A stretch of DNA of 64,000 nt, taken from contig NZ_PPXD01000007.1 of the NCBI RefSeq assembly GCF_002909375.1, positions 186,001 through 250,000 of the forward strand. The letters run 5' to 3'. The stretch comes from Cryobacterium zongtaii (GTDB lineage: Bacteria > Actinomycetota > Actinomycetes > Actinomycetales > Microbacteriaceae). The notes below the pieces were generated by a model, which had not been told where the DNA came from, searched no databases, and saw nothing but the letters and a program-made list of their open reading frames with translations. Below, piece by piece: positions 48,583 through 56,366 of the stretch. Position numbers and translations under genes: made by a program. Position 1 is the stretch's first letter, and each line of letters starts with the position of its first letter.

Positions 48583-48648
48583 CCGGTCCCGAGCGAGGCG
48601 CCCGGGACCGGTACTACGTGCTGCTCAAGCCGACGATGCGGTCGGCTT
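48583..48648. terminator. Two consecutive hairpins at the end of nusB
   Basis: AAGCCGAC/GTCGGCTT (8 bp, loop 6, overlapping the nusB stop) and CCGGTCCCG/CGGGACCGG (9 bp, loop 11) stand in tandem between nusB and the start of the thioredoxin-like gene. No T-tract follows. They may end the efp-nusB transcript. The 82-base gap must also carry the promoter of the downstream gene. Confidence 0.5.
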
Positions 48649-49066
48649 AGGCGGATGGCGCCGTCTGGGCGATGCGCCCGAGGAGTCCATTGACGAACCC
48701 GGCCGAGTCATCGGTCGAGAGCACCTTGGCGGCCTCGACGGCCTCGTCGATCGCGACGGCGTGCGGCACGGCGTCGTTGTACAGGATCTCCCAAATGCCG
48801 ATGCGCAGGATGGCCCGGTCGATCGTGGGCATCCGCGAGAGCGTCCAGCCCTGCGAGTACGTCTCGATCAATTCGTCGATCTCCTCGCGGTGGTCGACGA
48901 CGCCGTCCACGATGTCCCGGGCGTAGAGCCAGGACACCATGCGGGCCGGTTCGTTGGCGGCGCGCTCGGCCTCCATGGCCAGCGACTGCGGGATCGTGGT
49001 CTGACGGATGTCGGCGGCGTACAGGATATCGATGGCGCGCTTGCGCGCCTTGGTGCGGGCGCTCAC
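48647..49066 (-). CDS. nusB: Transcription antitermination factor NusB
   Basis: NusB binds BoxA RNA with S10 (NusE) and supports rRNA transcription antitermination. The 139-residue all-helical protein starts SARTKARKRAIDILYAADIR and has WTLSRMPTIDRAILRIGIWE and the conserved VPHAVAIDEAVEAAK. The start is GTG 49066, sharing one base with the efp stop (TAGTG), so it is coupled to efp. Length is usual for the family. Confidence 0.98.
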   Translation of the reverse strand: MSARTKARKRAIDILYAADIRQTTIPQSLAMEAERAANEPARMVSWLYARDIVDGVVDHREEIDELIETYSQGWTLSRMPTIDRAILRIGIWEILYNDAVPHAVAIDEAVEAAKVLSTDDSAGFVNGLLGRIAQTAPSA

Positions 49067-49626
49067 TAGTTGACGCGGCCGAGGTAGTCACCGTTGCGGG
49101 TGTCAACCTTGACCTTGGTGCCCTGCTCGAGGAACAGCGGCACCTGGATCTGGTAGCCGGTCTCGACGGTCGCGGGCTTGGTGCCGCCGGTGGAGCGGTC
49201 GCCCTGCAGGCCCGGCTCGGTGTAGGTGATTTCAAGCACGACGGATGCCGGCAGTTCGACGTAGAGCGGGTTGCCGTCGTGCAGAGCGACGGTCACGGCC
49301 TGGTTCTCGAGCATGAAGTTGGCGGCATCGCCGACGACGGCGGCGGATACCGTGAGCTGGTCGTAGTCCGAGACGTCCATGAAGACGTACGATTCGCCAT
49401 CCGCGTAAAGGTACTGGAAGTCGCGACGGTCGACGTTCTCGGTCTCGATCTTGGCGCCGGCGTTGAAGGTGCGGTCGACGGTCTTGCCCGTGACGACGTT
49501 CTTCAGCTTGGTGCGCACGAACGCGCCACCCTTGCCGGGCTTGACGTGCTGAAATTCGATGACGGCCCACAGCTGCTTGTCGATGTTGAGGACGACGCCA
49601 TTTCTAATGTCGGCGGTAGATGCCAT
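49066..49626 (-). CDS. efp: Elongation factor P
   Basis: EF-P rescues ribosomes stalled on consecutive prolines. The 186-residue protein has the KOW-like N-terminal domain with the loop [12 protein letters not shown], in which Lys32 is at the tip position that is modified in other bacteria; no modification genes are nearby. Two OB domains follow, ending [16 protein letters not shown] 49626 is chosen over the longer frame to 49650 because it gives the conserved [10 protein letters not shown] start. A TACACT hexamer about 57 bases upstream (49683-49688) could be its -10. The 114-base gap to aroQ otherwise shows nothing. Confidence 0.98.
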   Translation of the reverse strand: MASTADIRNGVVLNIDKQLWAVIEFQHVKPGKGGAFVRTKLKNVVTGKTVDRTFNAGAKIETENVDRRDFQYLYADGESYVFMDVSDYDQLTVSAAVVGDAANFMLENQAVTVALHDGNPLYVELPASVVLEITYTEPGLQGDRSTGGTKPATVETGYQIQVPLFLEQGTKVKVDTRNGDYLGRVN

Positions 49627-49740
49627 GAAGAGGTGTTCCGTTCGATTCAATTGGGAAGGTGCGCGACCAAAGGTCTCAGACGAGTGTAGCCGACACGCCG
49701 CGGCGGATCGATTCCGTGCGCCCAGGCGCTCGGGAGGAGG

Positions 49741-50178
49741 TCAGCCCAGGCGCACGATGTGGTCGAGGGCCAGGCGGTAGGAGTCGAAGCCGAATCCAGC
49801 GATGACTCCGGTCGCCACGGCGCTGACCACACTGGTGTGGCGGAAGGTCTCGCGGGCGTGCGGGTTGGAGATGTGGACCTCGACGAGCGGGATGCCGGCC
49901 TTGGTGACGAGGGCCGCGGCGTCGCGCAGCGCGTAGCTGTAGTGCGTGAACGCGGCAGGGTTGAGCACCACCGGTGTTGTCGTGTCCACGGCTTCGTAGA
50001 GCCAGTGGATGAGCTCGGCCTCGTCGTCGGTCTGACGCACATCGACGGTGACGTCCTCCGGTGCGGAATCGGTGAGCAGCGTCCACAGGTCGTCGAGGTC
50101 GGCCGAGCCGTAGACGTCAGGCTCCCGGCTGCCGAGGCGTCCGAGATTCGGGCCGTTCAAAACGAGGACTGTGCGCAT
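49741..50178 (-). CDS. aroQ: Type II 3-dehydroquinate dehydratase
   Basis: AroQ converts 3-dehydroquinate to 3-dehydroshikimate in the aromatic pathway, downstream of AroB encoded 10 kb away. The 145-residue protein has LNGPNLGRLGSREPDVYGS with the catalytic Tyr region, NPAAFTHYSYALRDA, and the active-site His segment EVHISNPHARETFRHTSV. ATG 50178 has TAGGCT exactly 6 bases upstream and no Shine-Dalgarno, so it has its own leaderless promoter. That fits its separation from the rest of the aro genes by accessory DNA. Confidence 0.98.
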   Translation of the reverse strand: MRTVLVLNGPNLGRLGSREPDVYGSADLDDLWTLLTDSAPEDVTVDVRQTDDEAELIHWLYEAVDTTTPVVLNPAAFTHYSYALRDAAALVTKAGIPLVEVHISNPHARETFRHTSVVSAVATGVIAGFGFDSYRLALDHIVRLG

Positions 50179-50184
50179 GGACCC

Positions 50185-50190
50185 AGCCTA
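50185..50190 (-). promoter_or_regulatory. Putative -10 hexamer (TAGGCT) for leaderless aroQ
   Basis: TAGGCT, six bases (GGGTCC), then the aroQ ATG on the minus strand, in the 31-base gap behind the GNAT gene. Confidence 0.5.
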
Positions 50191-50209
50191 GGCCCGGCCG
50201 GGTCGAGAG

Positions 50210-50698
50210 CTAGGACAGCTGTTTGGCCATCCGGTAGTTGGTCATCCGCACACCTCGGCTGACTGGATGCTGCTTCGCCTCGACGACGAATCCGTGCTGC
50301 TCGAAAAAGGGACGGGCGGTGATGCTCGCGTTAGTCCACAACGTGGCCGCGGTCAGCGATTTCGCTCTGCGTTCGATCGCACCCAGCAGGGTACTCGCAA
50401 CGCCTCGTCGGCCGAACCGAGGTGACACGAACATCATGTCGATGTATCCGTCAGCGTTGACGTCGGAGAACCCGGCCACGTCTCCTTCGACTACCGCAAC
50501 CACCGTTCCTCGCCCGGCCCTGGCAAGGTTCCATTCTTCGACATCGCGCTCCTCGGGCGCGGACCATGCGGCAATCTGTTCGGGCGAGTAGTGCTGGGAC
50601 GCCGTTGTTGTCACGGCGTCCAGAAAGACGGCGAGAGTGCTCGGCGCGTCTTGAGGGGCGTAAGCGCGAACCGTCACGGATTCACCGGGGATAGTCAT
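50210..50698 (-). CDS. GNAT family N-acetyltransferase
   Basis: The 162-residue protein has the GNAT fold: the first strand TVRAYAPQDAPSTLAVF, the acceptor-site strand VAVVEGDVAGFSDVNADGYI, and the acetyl-CoA loop SPRFGRRGVASTLLGAIE, which fits the R/Q-x-x-G-x-G/A motif. The final strand is ARPFFEQHGFVVEAKQHPV. Its ATG overlaps the stop of the MurJ-like gene (ATGA), so the two are co-translated. The substrate is unknown. It is the accessory gene nearest aroQ. Confidence 0.9.
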   Translation of the reverse strand: MTIPGESVTVRAYAPQDAPSTLAVFLDAVTTTASQHYSPEQIAAWSAPEERDVEEWNLARAGRGTVVAVVEGDVAGFSDVNADGYIDMMFVSPRFGRRGVASTLLGAIERRAKSLTAATLWTNASITARPFFEQHGFVVEAKQHPVSRGVRMTNYRMAKQLS

Positions 50699-52362
50699 CG
50701 ACCCATCCGCCCGGTCGGGCGACGCAGTTCGCTCACGGTTCGATCGCCAAAAACGTAACCGACCACGATGAACACCCCCAGAGATGCTGTTCCGGCGGCG
50801 CCCAGGAGGAGGACTTTGCCACCGAAATCAGACGGAATCCCGATGAATGCCACCGCCGTCCACCCGACCATGAAACTCGCGAGCCCCGCGCCGAGCAGCC
50901 GGACGTAGCCGAGAGACGCGCGGTGTCCCCGAACGGGTACGTGGCCGAGACGCCGAAAGGTTCGTTGTAGCGCCCGATATGCAGTGAACCAGCCGGCAAA
51001 GTTGGCGAGAGTGACGCCCGCCGCGATACCGATCACGGTGAGAGTCGGCGGCAGCATCAGCGCGGATGCGGCGGCCCCCGCCGCGGAGAGCACCGCGATG
51101 ACGAGCTGAGTGAGGAACGGGCCGCGGGCGTCCTGGAGAGCGAAGGAGGTTCGGTTGAGCACGTAGGCCTGGCTGAAGCCGACGAGCCCGATCGAGAGGA
51201 CCTGCAGCACCTGTCCGATGCTCGGGTTGCCGAACAGCACCGTGGTGATGAGCGGTCCCAGCGCGGCGAACGCGGCGCTCGCGGCGATCGCGACATAGGC
51301 GACAGGCTTCGTGGCCAGGCTCGAGAGTGACTCGGTCGCAGTGAAGTCGTGGCGGGCGGCATACCCGCTCATCCGGGTGTACAGAGCGGTGGTCAGGGAC
51401 ACCGTGACGATTCCATGCGGCAGCAGCATCAGGAGGTATGCGAGTGACAGCGAGTTCAGGCTCGGCCCATCGATGCCCAGTCGATGCAGCGTCTCGCCGG
51501 CGTTGTTGGCGACGTTGGCGGTGACCAGGTAGGTGACCTGGCCGGCAACCACGCCCAGGAGCGTCCAGCCGGCCACGGCCGACATCTCCCCCAGACCGCT
51601 GACGCCCCAGCGCAGGCGCAGCCGAAACCCCATGGTGCGAAGGGGGACCGCGAGAAGAAGGCTCTGGACGGCGATGGCGAGGGTGGCGGAACCGCTGAGG
51701 ACCGCGATCATCGATGGACTCCACGTGCCGACGTCCCCCAATCCGGACGGCAGAACGAGGAGGAACACCAGGATCCCCCCGATCCCCACTAGGTTCGAGA
51801 TCGCGGGCGCCCAGGCCGGGGCACCGAATACTCCCCGCGCGTTGAGGACCTGCGACAGAACGGCGAAGGCGATAAGGAAGAAGATCTGAGGCAGGCACCA
51901 GTACGCCATCGACGTTGCCAGTCCTCGCCATTCCGGCGACCAGGTCGTCGCGTAGAGCCAGACGATGCCCGGGGCGCACAGGGTAAGGACGACCGTGGCC
52001 ACGGCTCCACCGACCAGAACAATGGTCAGGAGCCGGTCGGTATTGTCCTGCCCGACCGAGCCGGCGTTCAGGTTCCGGACGATCTGCGGAACGAGCACGG
52101 CGCCGAGCACTCCCCCGGCGATCAGGGCGAACAGATAGGTGGGAGCCGAGTTGGCGATCTCGAAGGTCTGCCCGCCGACGCCGGCGCTGGTTCCGCCGAT
52201 GGCAGCCACCAGGAAAATTGCCTTCACAAAACCCAGCGCTCGCGACACCAGCGTGGCGGTCATCATCGATCCGACCGAGCCCCGCACGCTCACACGCACG
52301 CACCGCGCAGTGCGAACTGACACCCAGCCGATCCAGAATCCCCCATTTGCCAAGACTCCCAC
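50695..52362 (-). CDS. MurJ/MviN-like flippase
   Basis: The 555-residue protein has about 14 membrane helices and resembles the MurJ (MOP superfamily) lipid II flippases: TLVSRALGFVKAIFLVAAIGG at the first helix, NSAPTYLFALIAGGVLGAVLVPQIVR, and LPHGIVTVSLTTALYTRMS late in the core. The essential murJ of actinobacteria is usually elsewhere, so this may be a paralogue moving another polyprenyl-linked substrate; that is inference. The start is uncertain: the frame opens at 52362, but no good ribosome binding site is seen, and ATG 52266 (before TATLVSR) would give the usual N-terminus. It is coupled to the GNAT gene. Confidence 0.85.
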   Translation of the reverse strand: MGVLANGGFWIGWVSVRTARCVRVSVRGSVGSMMTATLVSRALGFVKAIFLVAAIGGTSAGVGGQTFEIANSAPTYLFALIAGGVLGAVLVPQIVRNLNAGSVGQDNTDRLLTIVLVGGAVATVVLTLCAPGIVWLYATTWSPEWRGLATSMAYWCLPQIFFLIAFAVLSQVLNARGVFGAPAWAPAISNLVGIGGILVFLLVLPSGLGDVGTWSPSMIAVLSGSATLAIAVQSLLLAVPLRTMGFRLRLRWGVSGLGEMSAVAGWTLLGVVAGQVTYLVTANVANNAGETLHRLGIDGPSLNSLSLAYLLMLLPHGIVTVSLTTALYTRMSGYAARHDFTATESLSSLATKPVAYVAIAASAAFAALGPLITTVLFGNPSIGQVLQVLSIGLVGFSQAYVLNRTSFALQDARGPFLTQLVIAVLSAAGAAASALMLPPTLTVIGIAAGVTLANFAGWFTAYRALQRTFRRLGHVPVRGHRASLGYVRLLGAGLASFMVGWTAVAFIGIPSDFGGKVLLLGAAGTASLGVFIVVGYVFGDRTVSELRRPTGRMGR

Positions 52363-52413
52363 AGGTCAGGCAACATTTCCCCGCTGTCTGGGGCACCTGA
52401 CTAGGTTGGGCTC

Positions 52414-52575
52414 ATGCACGGCGCAGACGTGGACCCGATGGCTGTTCCCCCGCCACCGGGCCCACGTCTATTCGGTTGGCGCGGACCTCGGCGATCGCAT
52501 CCTGACTGCCGTGCTGGCACGCGAGCACCTTCCGTATTCGGAAATCTCCTTCGAGACCCGCACCGGACGTCCTAG
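52414..52575 (+). pseudogene. Short leaderless ORF or gene remnant
   Basis: On the plus strand TAGGTT is followed by six bases (GGGCTC) and ATG, the leaderless pattern, opening a 53-codon frame (MHGADVDPMAVPPPPGPRLF...). A neighbouring frame contains a protein-like stretch, YSVGADLGDRILTAVLAREH then LPYSEISFETRTGRP, so a frameshifted remnant is possible. It lies in the 209-base gap between the MurJ-like gene and the MFS gene and overlaps the MFS stop by four bases. I do not recognise the family. Confidence 0.3.
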
Positions 52576-53987
52576 TCCGCCACAGCCTTCCGCGCCGCGG
52601 CCACCTCGGAGCCCTGGCGCTCGATGAAGACGATGAAGACGCGGTACAGCACGAGGCCGAGGGCAGCGACTCCCGTGAGGATCAACAACACCGATCCGTA
52701 GGAGGAGGCCTGGGCGCCGTCGGTGATGCCGCCCAACAGGTTGGGCTGCAGCTTCATCAGCGTTGCGGTGTAGGCGATGCCGACCGGAACGGCAATGTTG
52801 ATGGTGAGGTTGTAGAAGCCAATGGCGATACCGGAGTTTGCGACCGGCACCCGCTCAATGGCAGTCGACACGAGCGGGCCGTACATCAGCGCAAAGGCCA
52901 TCGGGAACAGGCTCATCGAGATCACGAAGATCCAGACTCCCTTATCCACCAGCAGGGCCGGGATCAGCAGTGACACGACGATCGCGACCAGCGCGATGGT
53001 GATGGCTTGCTTTGAGGAGAGGTACTTGGCGATCTTGCCGGTAAGAGTGCCCACAATCACGGCGGCGACGTAGCCGGGGATCAGCAGCAGGGCGACTTCG
53101 CCGAGGTTGTAGCCGTAGACGTCGGAGATCAGGAACGAGAACAGGAAGGTGTAGCCCAGCTGTACGGAGTAGGTGATGAACACCACGATGATCATGAGTG
53201 AGTACTGAGCGTTGGCGAAGAACGCGCTGGTGATCACGGCGTTGTCGTGGGTACGGATGTGCCAGATGAAGAGAGCCAGCCCGGCAACAACCGGCAACAG
53301 ATACCACAGGTTGAAGTTCTGCATGAACATGATCAGGCCGGTGGCGAAGACCGCGATCAGGAACAGGCCGAATACGTCCACATGGCCGCCGCCCGTCGCT
53401 TCCTTGGGCACCGTGCGCAACACGACAGGGATGGCAAGCAGTGAAAGCAGTGCGACCAGGAAGAAGGCAGCCCAGCCGATGTAGGTGGCGATGAAGCCAC
53501 TTCCAACGGTGCCGATCAGCAGCGACAACTGGAAGGCCGCGGTGCTGAAGCCCAGATACTTCTTCTGCTCGTCGCCCCTGAAGTGCTTGGTCACGTAGAT
53601 CACGTAGAGCGTCTCGGCGGCCGCCAGGCCGGCGCTCTGAATCAGCCGACCGACCAGGATCATCGAGAAGTTGCCCTGGAAGACGAAGCCGACGAGCGAC
53701 CCGACGGTCATCAAGATGATCGCGAAGATGATGAGTTTGCGGATGCTGATCGAGTCGGCCAGCGCGGCGTAGACCACGGCGCCGATACCGATCAGGATGC
53801 CGGCCAGAGTGGCCTGCAGGCTGACGGTGGTGACCGGAAGGTTGAGACTATCCGCCAACGCCGGCGACATGAATTTGAAGCCGTTGTCCAGCACCAGCGA
53901 GAACACGAAGAGGATCAGCAGGATGGGGATGGCCCGGCTCGGCTTGACGGCCTGGGTGAGAACGGAGGGGCGGGTTGCGGTGCTCAT
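52572..53987 (-). CDS. MFS transporter, probably for purine nucleosides
   Basis: The 471-residue protein has 12-14 membrane helices, starting ILLILFVFSLVLDNGFKF, and an MFS motif A-like loop, YAALADSISIRKLI, between helices 2 and 3. Its transport direction cannot be read from the sequence. The ATG shares one base with the deoD stop (TGATG), so it is coupled to purine nucleoside phosphorylase; import of purine nucleosides is the natural inference, though drug-efflux-like MFS proteins look similar. The C-terminus is Lys/Arg-rich and cytoplasmic. GC use is slightly lower than its neighbours because of many Ile and Phe codons in the membrane helices. Confidence 0.82.
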   Translation of the reverse strand: MSTATRPSVLTQAVKPSRAIPILLILFVFSLVLDNGFKFMSPALADSLNLPVTTVSLQATLAGILIGIGAVVYAALADSISIRKLIIFAIILMTVGSLVGFVFQGNFSMILVGRLIQSAGLAAAETLYVIYVTKHFRGDEQKKYLGFSTAAFQLSLLIGTVGSGFIATYIGWAAFFLVALLSLLAIPVVLRTVPKEATGGGHVDVFGLFLIAVFATGLIMFMQNFNLWYLLPVVAGLALFIWHIRTHDNAVITSAFFANAQYSLMIIVVFITYSVQLGYTFLFSFLISDVYGYNLGEVALLLIPGYVAAVIVGTLTGKIAKYLSSKQAITIALVAIVVSLLIPALLVDKGVWIFVISMSLFPMAFALMYGPLVSTAIERVPVANSGIAIGFYNLTINIAVPVGIAYTATLMKLQPNLLGGITDGAQASSYGSVLLILTGVAALGLVLYRVFIVFIERQGSEVAAARKAVAD

Positions 53988-54706
53988 CAGGCGAGTTCCA
54001 GCGCGATCTCGATCATGGAGGTGAAGGCGGTCTGCCGTTCCTCCGGGGTGGTCTTGGCGTGAGTGAGGATGTGGTCGCTGACGGTGAAGATGCCCAACGC
54101 ATCGACGCCCGCGGCCGCGGCGTTGGCGAACAGACCCGCCGACTCCATCTCAACGGCCAGAATGCCCATCTTCATCCACTTGCCCATGGCGTCGGAGTCC
54201 GCGCCGTAGAACACGTCGGATGAAAGAACGTTGCCAACGTGGGTGCGTTGGCCGCGCTCGTCGGCGGCCCGCTTGGCCTGCTCCAGCAGCCTGTACGACG
54301 ACAGTGGTGCCCACTGACCGGGCAGGTTGAACTGGTGCAGGTAGTTGGAGTCGGTCGAGGCGCCCTGCGCGATGACGACGTCGTAGAGCTCCATGCCTTC
54401 CTGCATGGCGCCGCAGCTACCCACCCGGATCAGGTTCTTGACGCCGAAGTGGTGGATCAGCTCGTAGCTGTAGAGCGAGATTGAGGGAATGCCCATTCCC
54501 GTGCCCATGACGGACACGGGGCGCCCGCGGTAGGTGCCGGTGAAACCCAGCATGTTGCGAACCTCGTTGAAACAACGGATGTCGTCCAAGTAGGTCTCGG
54601 CGATGAACTTGGCTCGCAGCGGGTCGCCGGGAAGCAGGATCGTCTCGGCAATGTCCACCCCCTTCGGATCGATGTGGGGCGTGCTGGTCGTGGTGGGTGT
54701 ACTCAT
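53987..54706 (-). CDS. deoD: Purine nucleoside phosphorylase (DeoD type)
   Basis: DeoD splits purine nucleosides with phosphate into base and ribose 1-phosphate for salvage. The 239-residue protein is the hexameric DeoD type: AETILLPGDPLRAKFIAETY, NMLGFTGTYRGRPVSVMGTG, LIRVGSCGAMQEG and AVEMESAGLFANAA with the nucleoside-contacting Glu, then FTVSDHILT with the catalytic Asp. ATG 54706 is chosen for the normal start; GGAG lies six bases upstream, and the longer frame would cross the divergent control region. It is divergent from the GntR gene and followed by the MFS gene. Confidence 0.97.
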   Translation of the reverse strand: MSTPTTTSTPHIDPKGVDIAETILLPGDPLRAKFIAETYLDDIRCFNEVRNMLGFTGTYRGRPVSVMGTGMGIPSISLYSYELIHHFGVKNLIRVGSCGAMQEGMELYDVVIAQGASTDSNYLHQFNLPGQWAPLSSYRLLEQAKRAADERGQRTHVGNVLSSDVFYGADSDAMGKWMKMGILAVEMESAGLFANAAAAGVDALGIFTVSDHILTHAKTTPEERQTAFTSMIEIALELA

Positions 54707-54714
54707 GGGGACTC

Positions 54715-54765
54715 CATTGTCTGAACTGCGGCATTGTCTGAACTCAGGCATTGCCTGAACTGCGG
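54715..54765. repeat. Three tandem 17-bp repeats upstream of deoD
   Basis: Units CATTGTCTGAACTGCGG, CATTGTCTGAACTCAGG and CATTGCCTGAACTGCGG follow without spacers, starting nine bases before the deoD start codon (minus strand). They share CATTG-CTGAACT cores. They lie within the expected 5' leader and could be repressor sites or a structured leader; the periodicity is close to one and a half helical turns. Confidence 0.9.
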
Positions 54766-54802
54766 CGCGTGGACTACAACGCTCGGATTGCACTTGCAGT
54801 AT

Positions 54803-54815
54803 GAGGTTATACCTC
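54803..54815. promoter_or_regulatory. Candidate GntR operator in the deoD-gntR gap
   Basis: GAGGT-TAT-ACCTC is a perfect 5-bp inverted repeat around an AT-rich centre, resembling operators of HutC-type GntR proteins. It lies about 49 bases before the GntR start and 97 before deoD, and overlaps TATA-rich hexamers on both strands, so binding could control both genes. Confidence 0.55.
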
Positions 54816-54863
54816 TGCGGGCACATGTCGAACGTGATAGCGTCGGGCACACAAGGAGGTCTC

Positions 54864-55655
54864 GTGACGACCAGTCTGGAATCCCACACGTTCCTGCAGC
54901 AGCAGCTCCAGCTCGCCGTCGGCCAGCCCATTCGAGTTGCGGTCTACACGCGGCTGGCTGAAGGCATCCGCTCTGGCGTGTTCAGGCTCGGCGAGATGCT
55001 GCCACGGGAAATCGAACTCTCGGCAACGCTCGGGGTGAGCCGCACTCCGGTGCGCGAGGCGCTGATGCTCCTCGAGGAAGACGGGTTGCTGGTCACCCGG
55101 CGCGGTGTCGGGCGGTTCGTCACCGAGTCCATCCCGCACGGCGGACTCGAGCAGCTACGGCCGTTCGAGATCGCCCTCGCCGACCCGAACATGACGATTA
55201 CCGTGCAGCCGGTGCGCTTCGAGCTCGAAGGGGCTACCGACTTCGTGTCCCACCGGCTCGCGCTCGACCCGGCTGCGAACGCCTGGATCCGCGAGAGCGT
55301 CTTGCTGCACGATGGGCGTCCCGTTGCAACGGTTCAGGAACATCTCCCCGCTGGGCGCTACCTCAGTGATGTGAGCGCGCGGATCGCCTCCGAACTCGTG
55401 GAGCTCGCCGCTCAACCACGAACCCTTCTCGCCTCCATGCAGGCCAACGGTCACGTCTTCACCAACGGTGTGTGCCAGATCGTCGCCACCGACGCCGGCC
55501 CCACGCGGGCGAAGCTGCTGAACATCGATCCGTCAGCGGCGGTCCTCATCCTCACCCAGACTGCCGACCACAGCGGAGTGCCGCTGTACGCCGCCAAGTG
55601 TGTCATCGCGCCTGGCCACGGGTCGCTGTCGGTCATGCAGCACAACCCGAACTGA
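54864..55655 (+). CDS. GntR family regulator with UTRA domain
   Basis: The 263-residue regulator has an N-terminal winged helix (LPREIELSATLGVSRTPVREAL, then LVTRRGVGRFVTESIP) and a C-terminal UTRA ligand-binding domain with FVSHRLALDPAANAWIRESV and the terminal CVIAPGHGSL. UTRA members (HutC subfamily) bind small metabolites such as sugars, histidine or nucleosides. GTG 54864 is chosen because AGGAGG ends four bases upstream; the longer frame starts without a site. It is divergent from deoD and is the obvious candidate regulator of deoD-MFS and itself. Ligand unknown; a nucleoside or its phosphate is plausible. Confidence 0.92.
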   Translation: MTTSLESHTFLQQQLQLAVGQPIRVAVYTRLAEGIRSGVFRLGEMLPREIELSATLGVSRTPVREALMLLEEDGLLVTRRGVGRFVTESIPHGGLEQLRPFEIALADPNMTITVQPVRFELEGATDFVSHRLALDPAANAWIRESVLLHDGRPVATVQEHLPAGRYLSDVSARIASELVELAAQPRTLLASMQANGHVFTNGVCQIVATDAGPTRAKLLNIDPSAAVLILTQTADHSGVPLYAAKCVIAPGHGSLSVMQHNPN

Positions 55656-55688
55656 CCCGTCAACCACGTCCAGGATTCGAGGGCACGC

Positions 55689-56333
55689 ATGCGATCAAGC
55701 GAACCGATACCGGGCGAGCCGTGGCCGCACGACATGGTCATCACCGTCGACGATCAACCTGGTTCGCTTCTGGAACTGCTCTGGGTCAGAGAGGCACACC
55801 AGCTGCAGCCTGGCGGGGATGATCTCCCGCCGCTGCTGTCGGAAACGCCCCTGGTGGTTCGCGATTCCGCGGTCGATGCCGAAACTCGCGCGGCCTGGGC
55901 GGAGGCCTGGCCACGCGTCTGGGACGCCGCCGCAGCGCATGCGGGTGAGAAAAGGGACCCGGGGGTGTTCGAGGAGATTCAGCGCACCGTCGTCGGATCG
56001 ACCGAGCGGGCCGACCTTCTCCACCGCATCGTCGGCCCGAACTGGCGCGACCTTTTTGGCGATACGGCATTCAACAGCGCGTCGTACCGAACGTGGTCGG
56101 ACGCGGCCGCACACACCCAGCTAATGGCATTGCCGGCCAAACTTGAGGACAGCCCCGAGCGGCGCAGCCTCCCCGGGCTCATCCGCGCCTGGCAGGCGGG
56201 CCTGACGAAGATCGTCAGCATCCCCTGCCGGGGCGAGTTCACGCGAACAGTCGGCCGGACCGGCCTTCTCCTGACCAACACGACCAGAGAGGACAGTGAC
56301 GGTTACCAGCGGGCACTGCGCACCTTCGTCTGA
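55689..56333 (+). CDS. Hypothetical protein
   Basis: I do not recognise this 214-residue protein. It is soluble, mixed alpha/beta, with no signal or membrane helix. Notable segments are MVITVDDQPGSLLELLWVRE, a central Ala/Trp-rich helical part (AAWAEAWPRVWDAAAAH) and NWRDLFGDTAFNSASYRTWS; it ends IPCRGEFTRTVGRTGLLLTN. ATG 55689 has AGGG five bases upstream; an ATG at 55734 is an alternative. It starts 33 bases after the GntR gene on the same strand, so the two may be co-transcribed, but no link to purine metabolism is evident. It converges with the DUF779 gene with a 33-base gap. Confidence 0.7.
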   Translation: MRSSEPIPGEPWPHDMVITVDDQPGSLLELLWVREAHQLQPGGDDLPPLLSETPLVVRDSAVDAETRAAWAEAWPRVWDAAAAHAGEKRDPGVFEEIQRTVVGSTERADLLHRIVGPNWRDLFGDTAFNSASYRTWSDAAAHTQLMALPAKLEDSPERRSLPGLIRAWQAGLTKIVSIPCRGEFTRTVGRTGLLLTNTTREDSDGYQRALRTFV

Positions 56334-56366
56334 CCCCCGGCACTCCGACATCGCCAAATTTGTTCC

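Noticed and set aside
54715-54765. Three direct repeats considered as a CRISPR array
   Set aside because: There are no spacers between the 17-bp units and no cas genes nearby.
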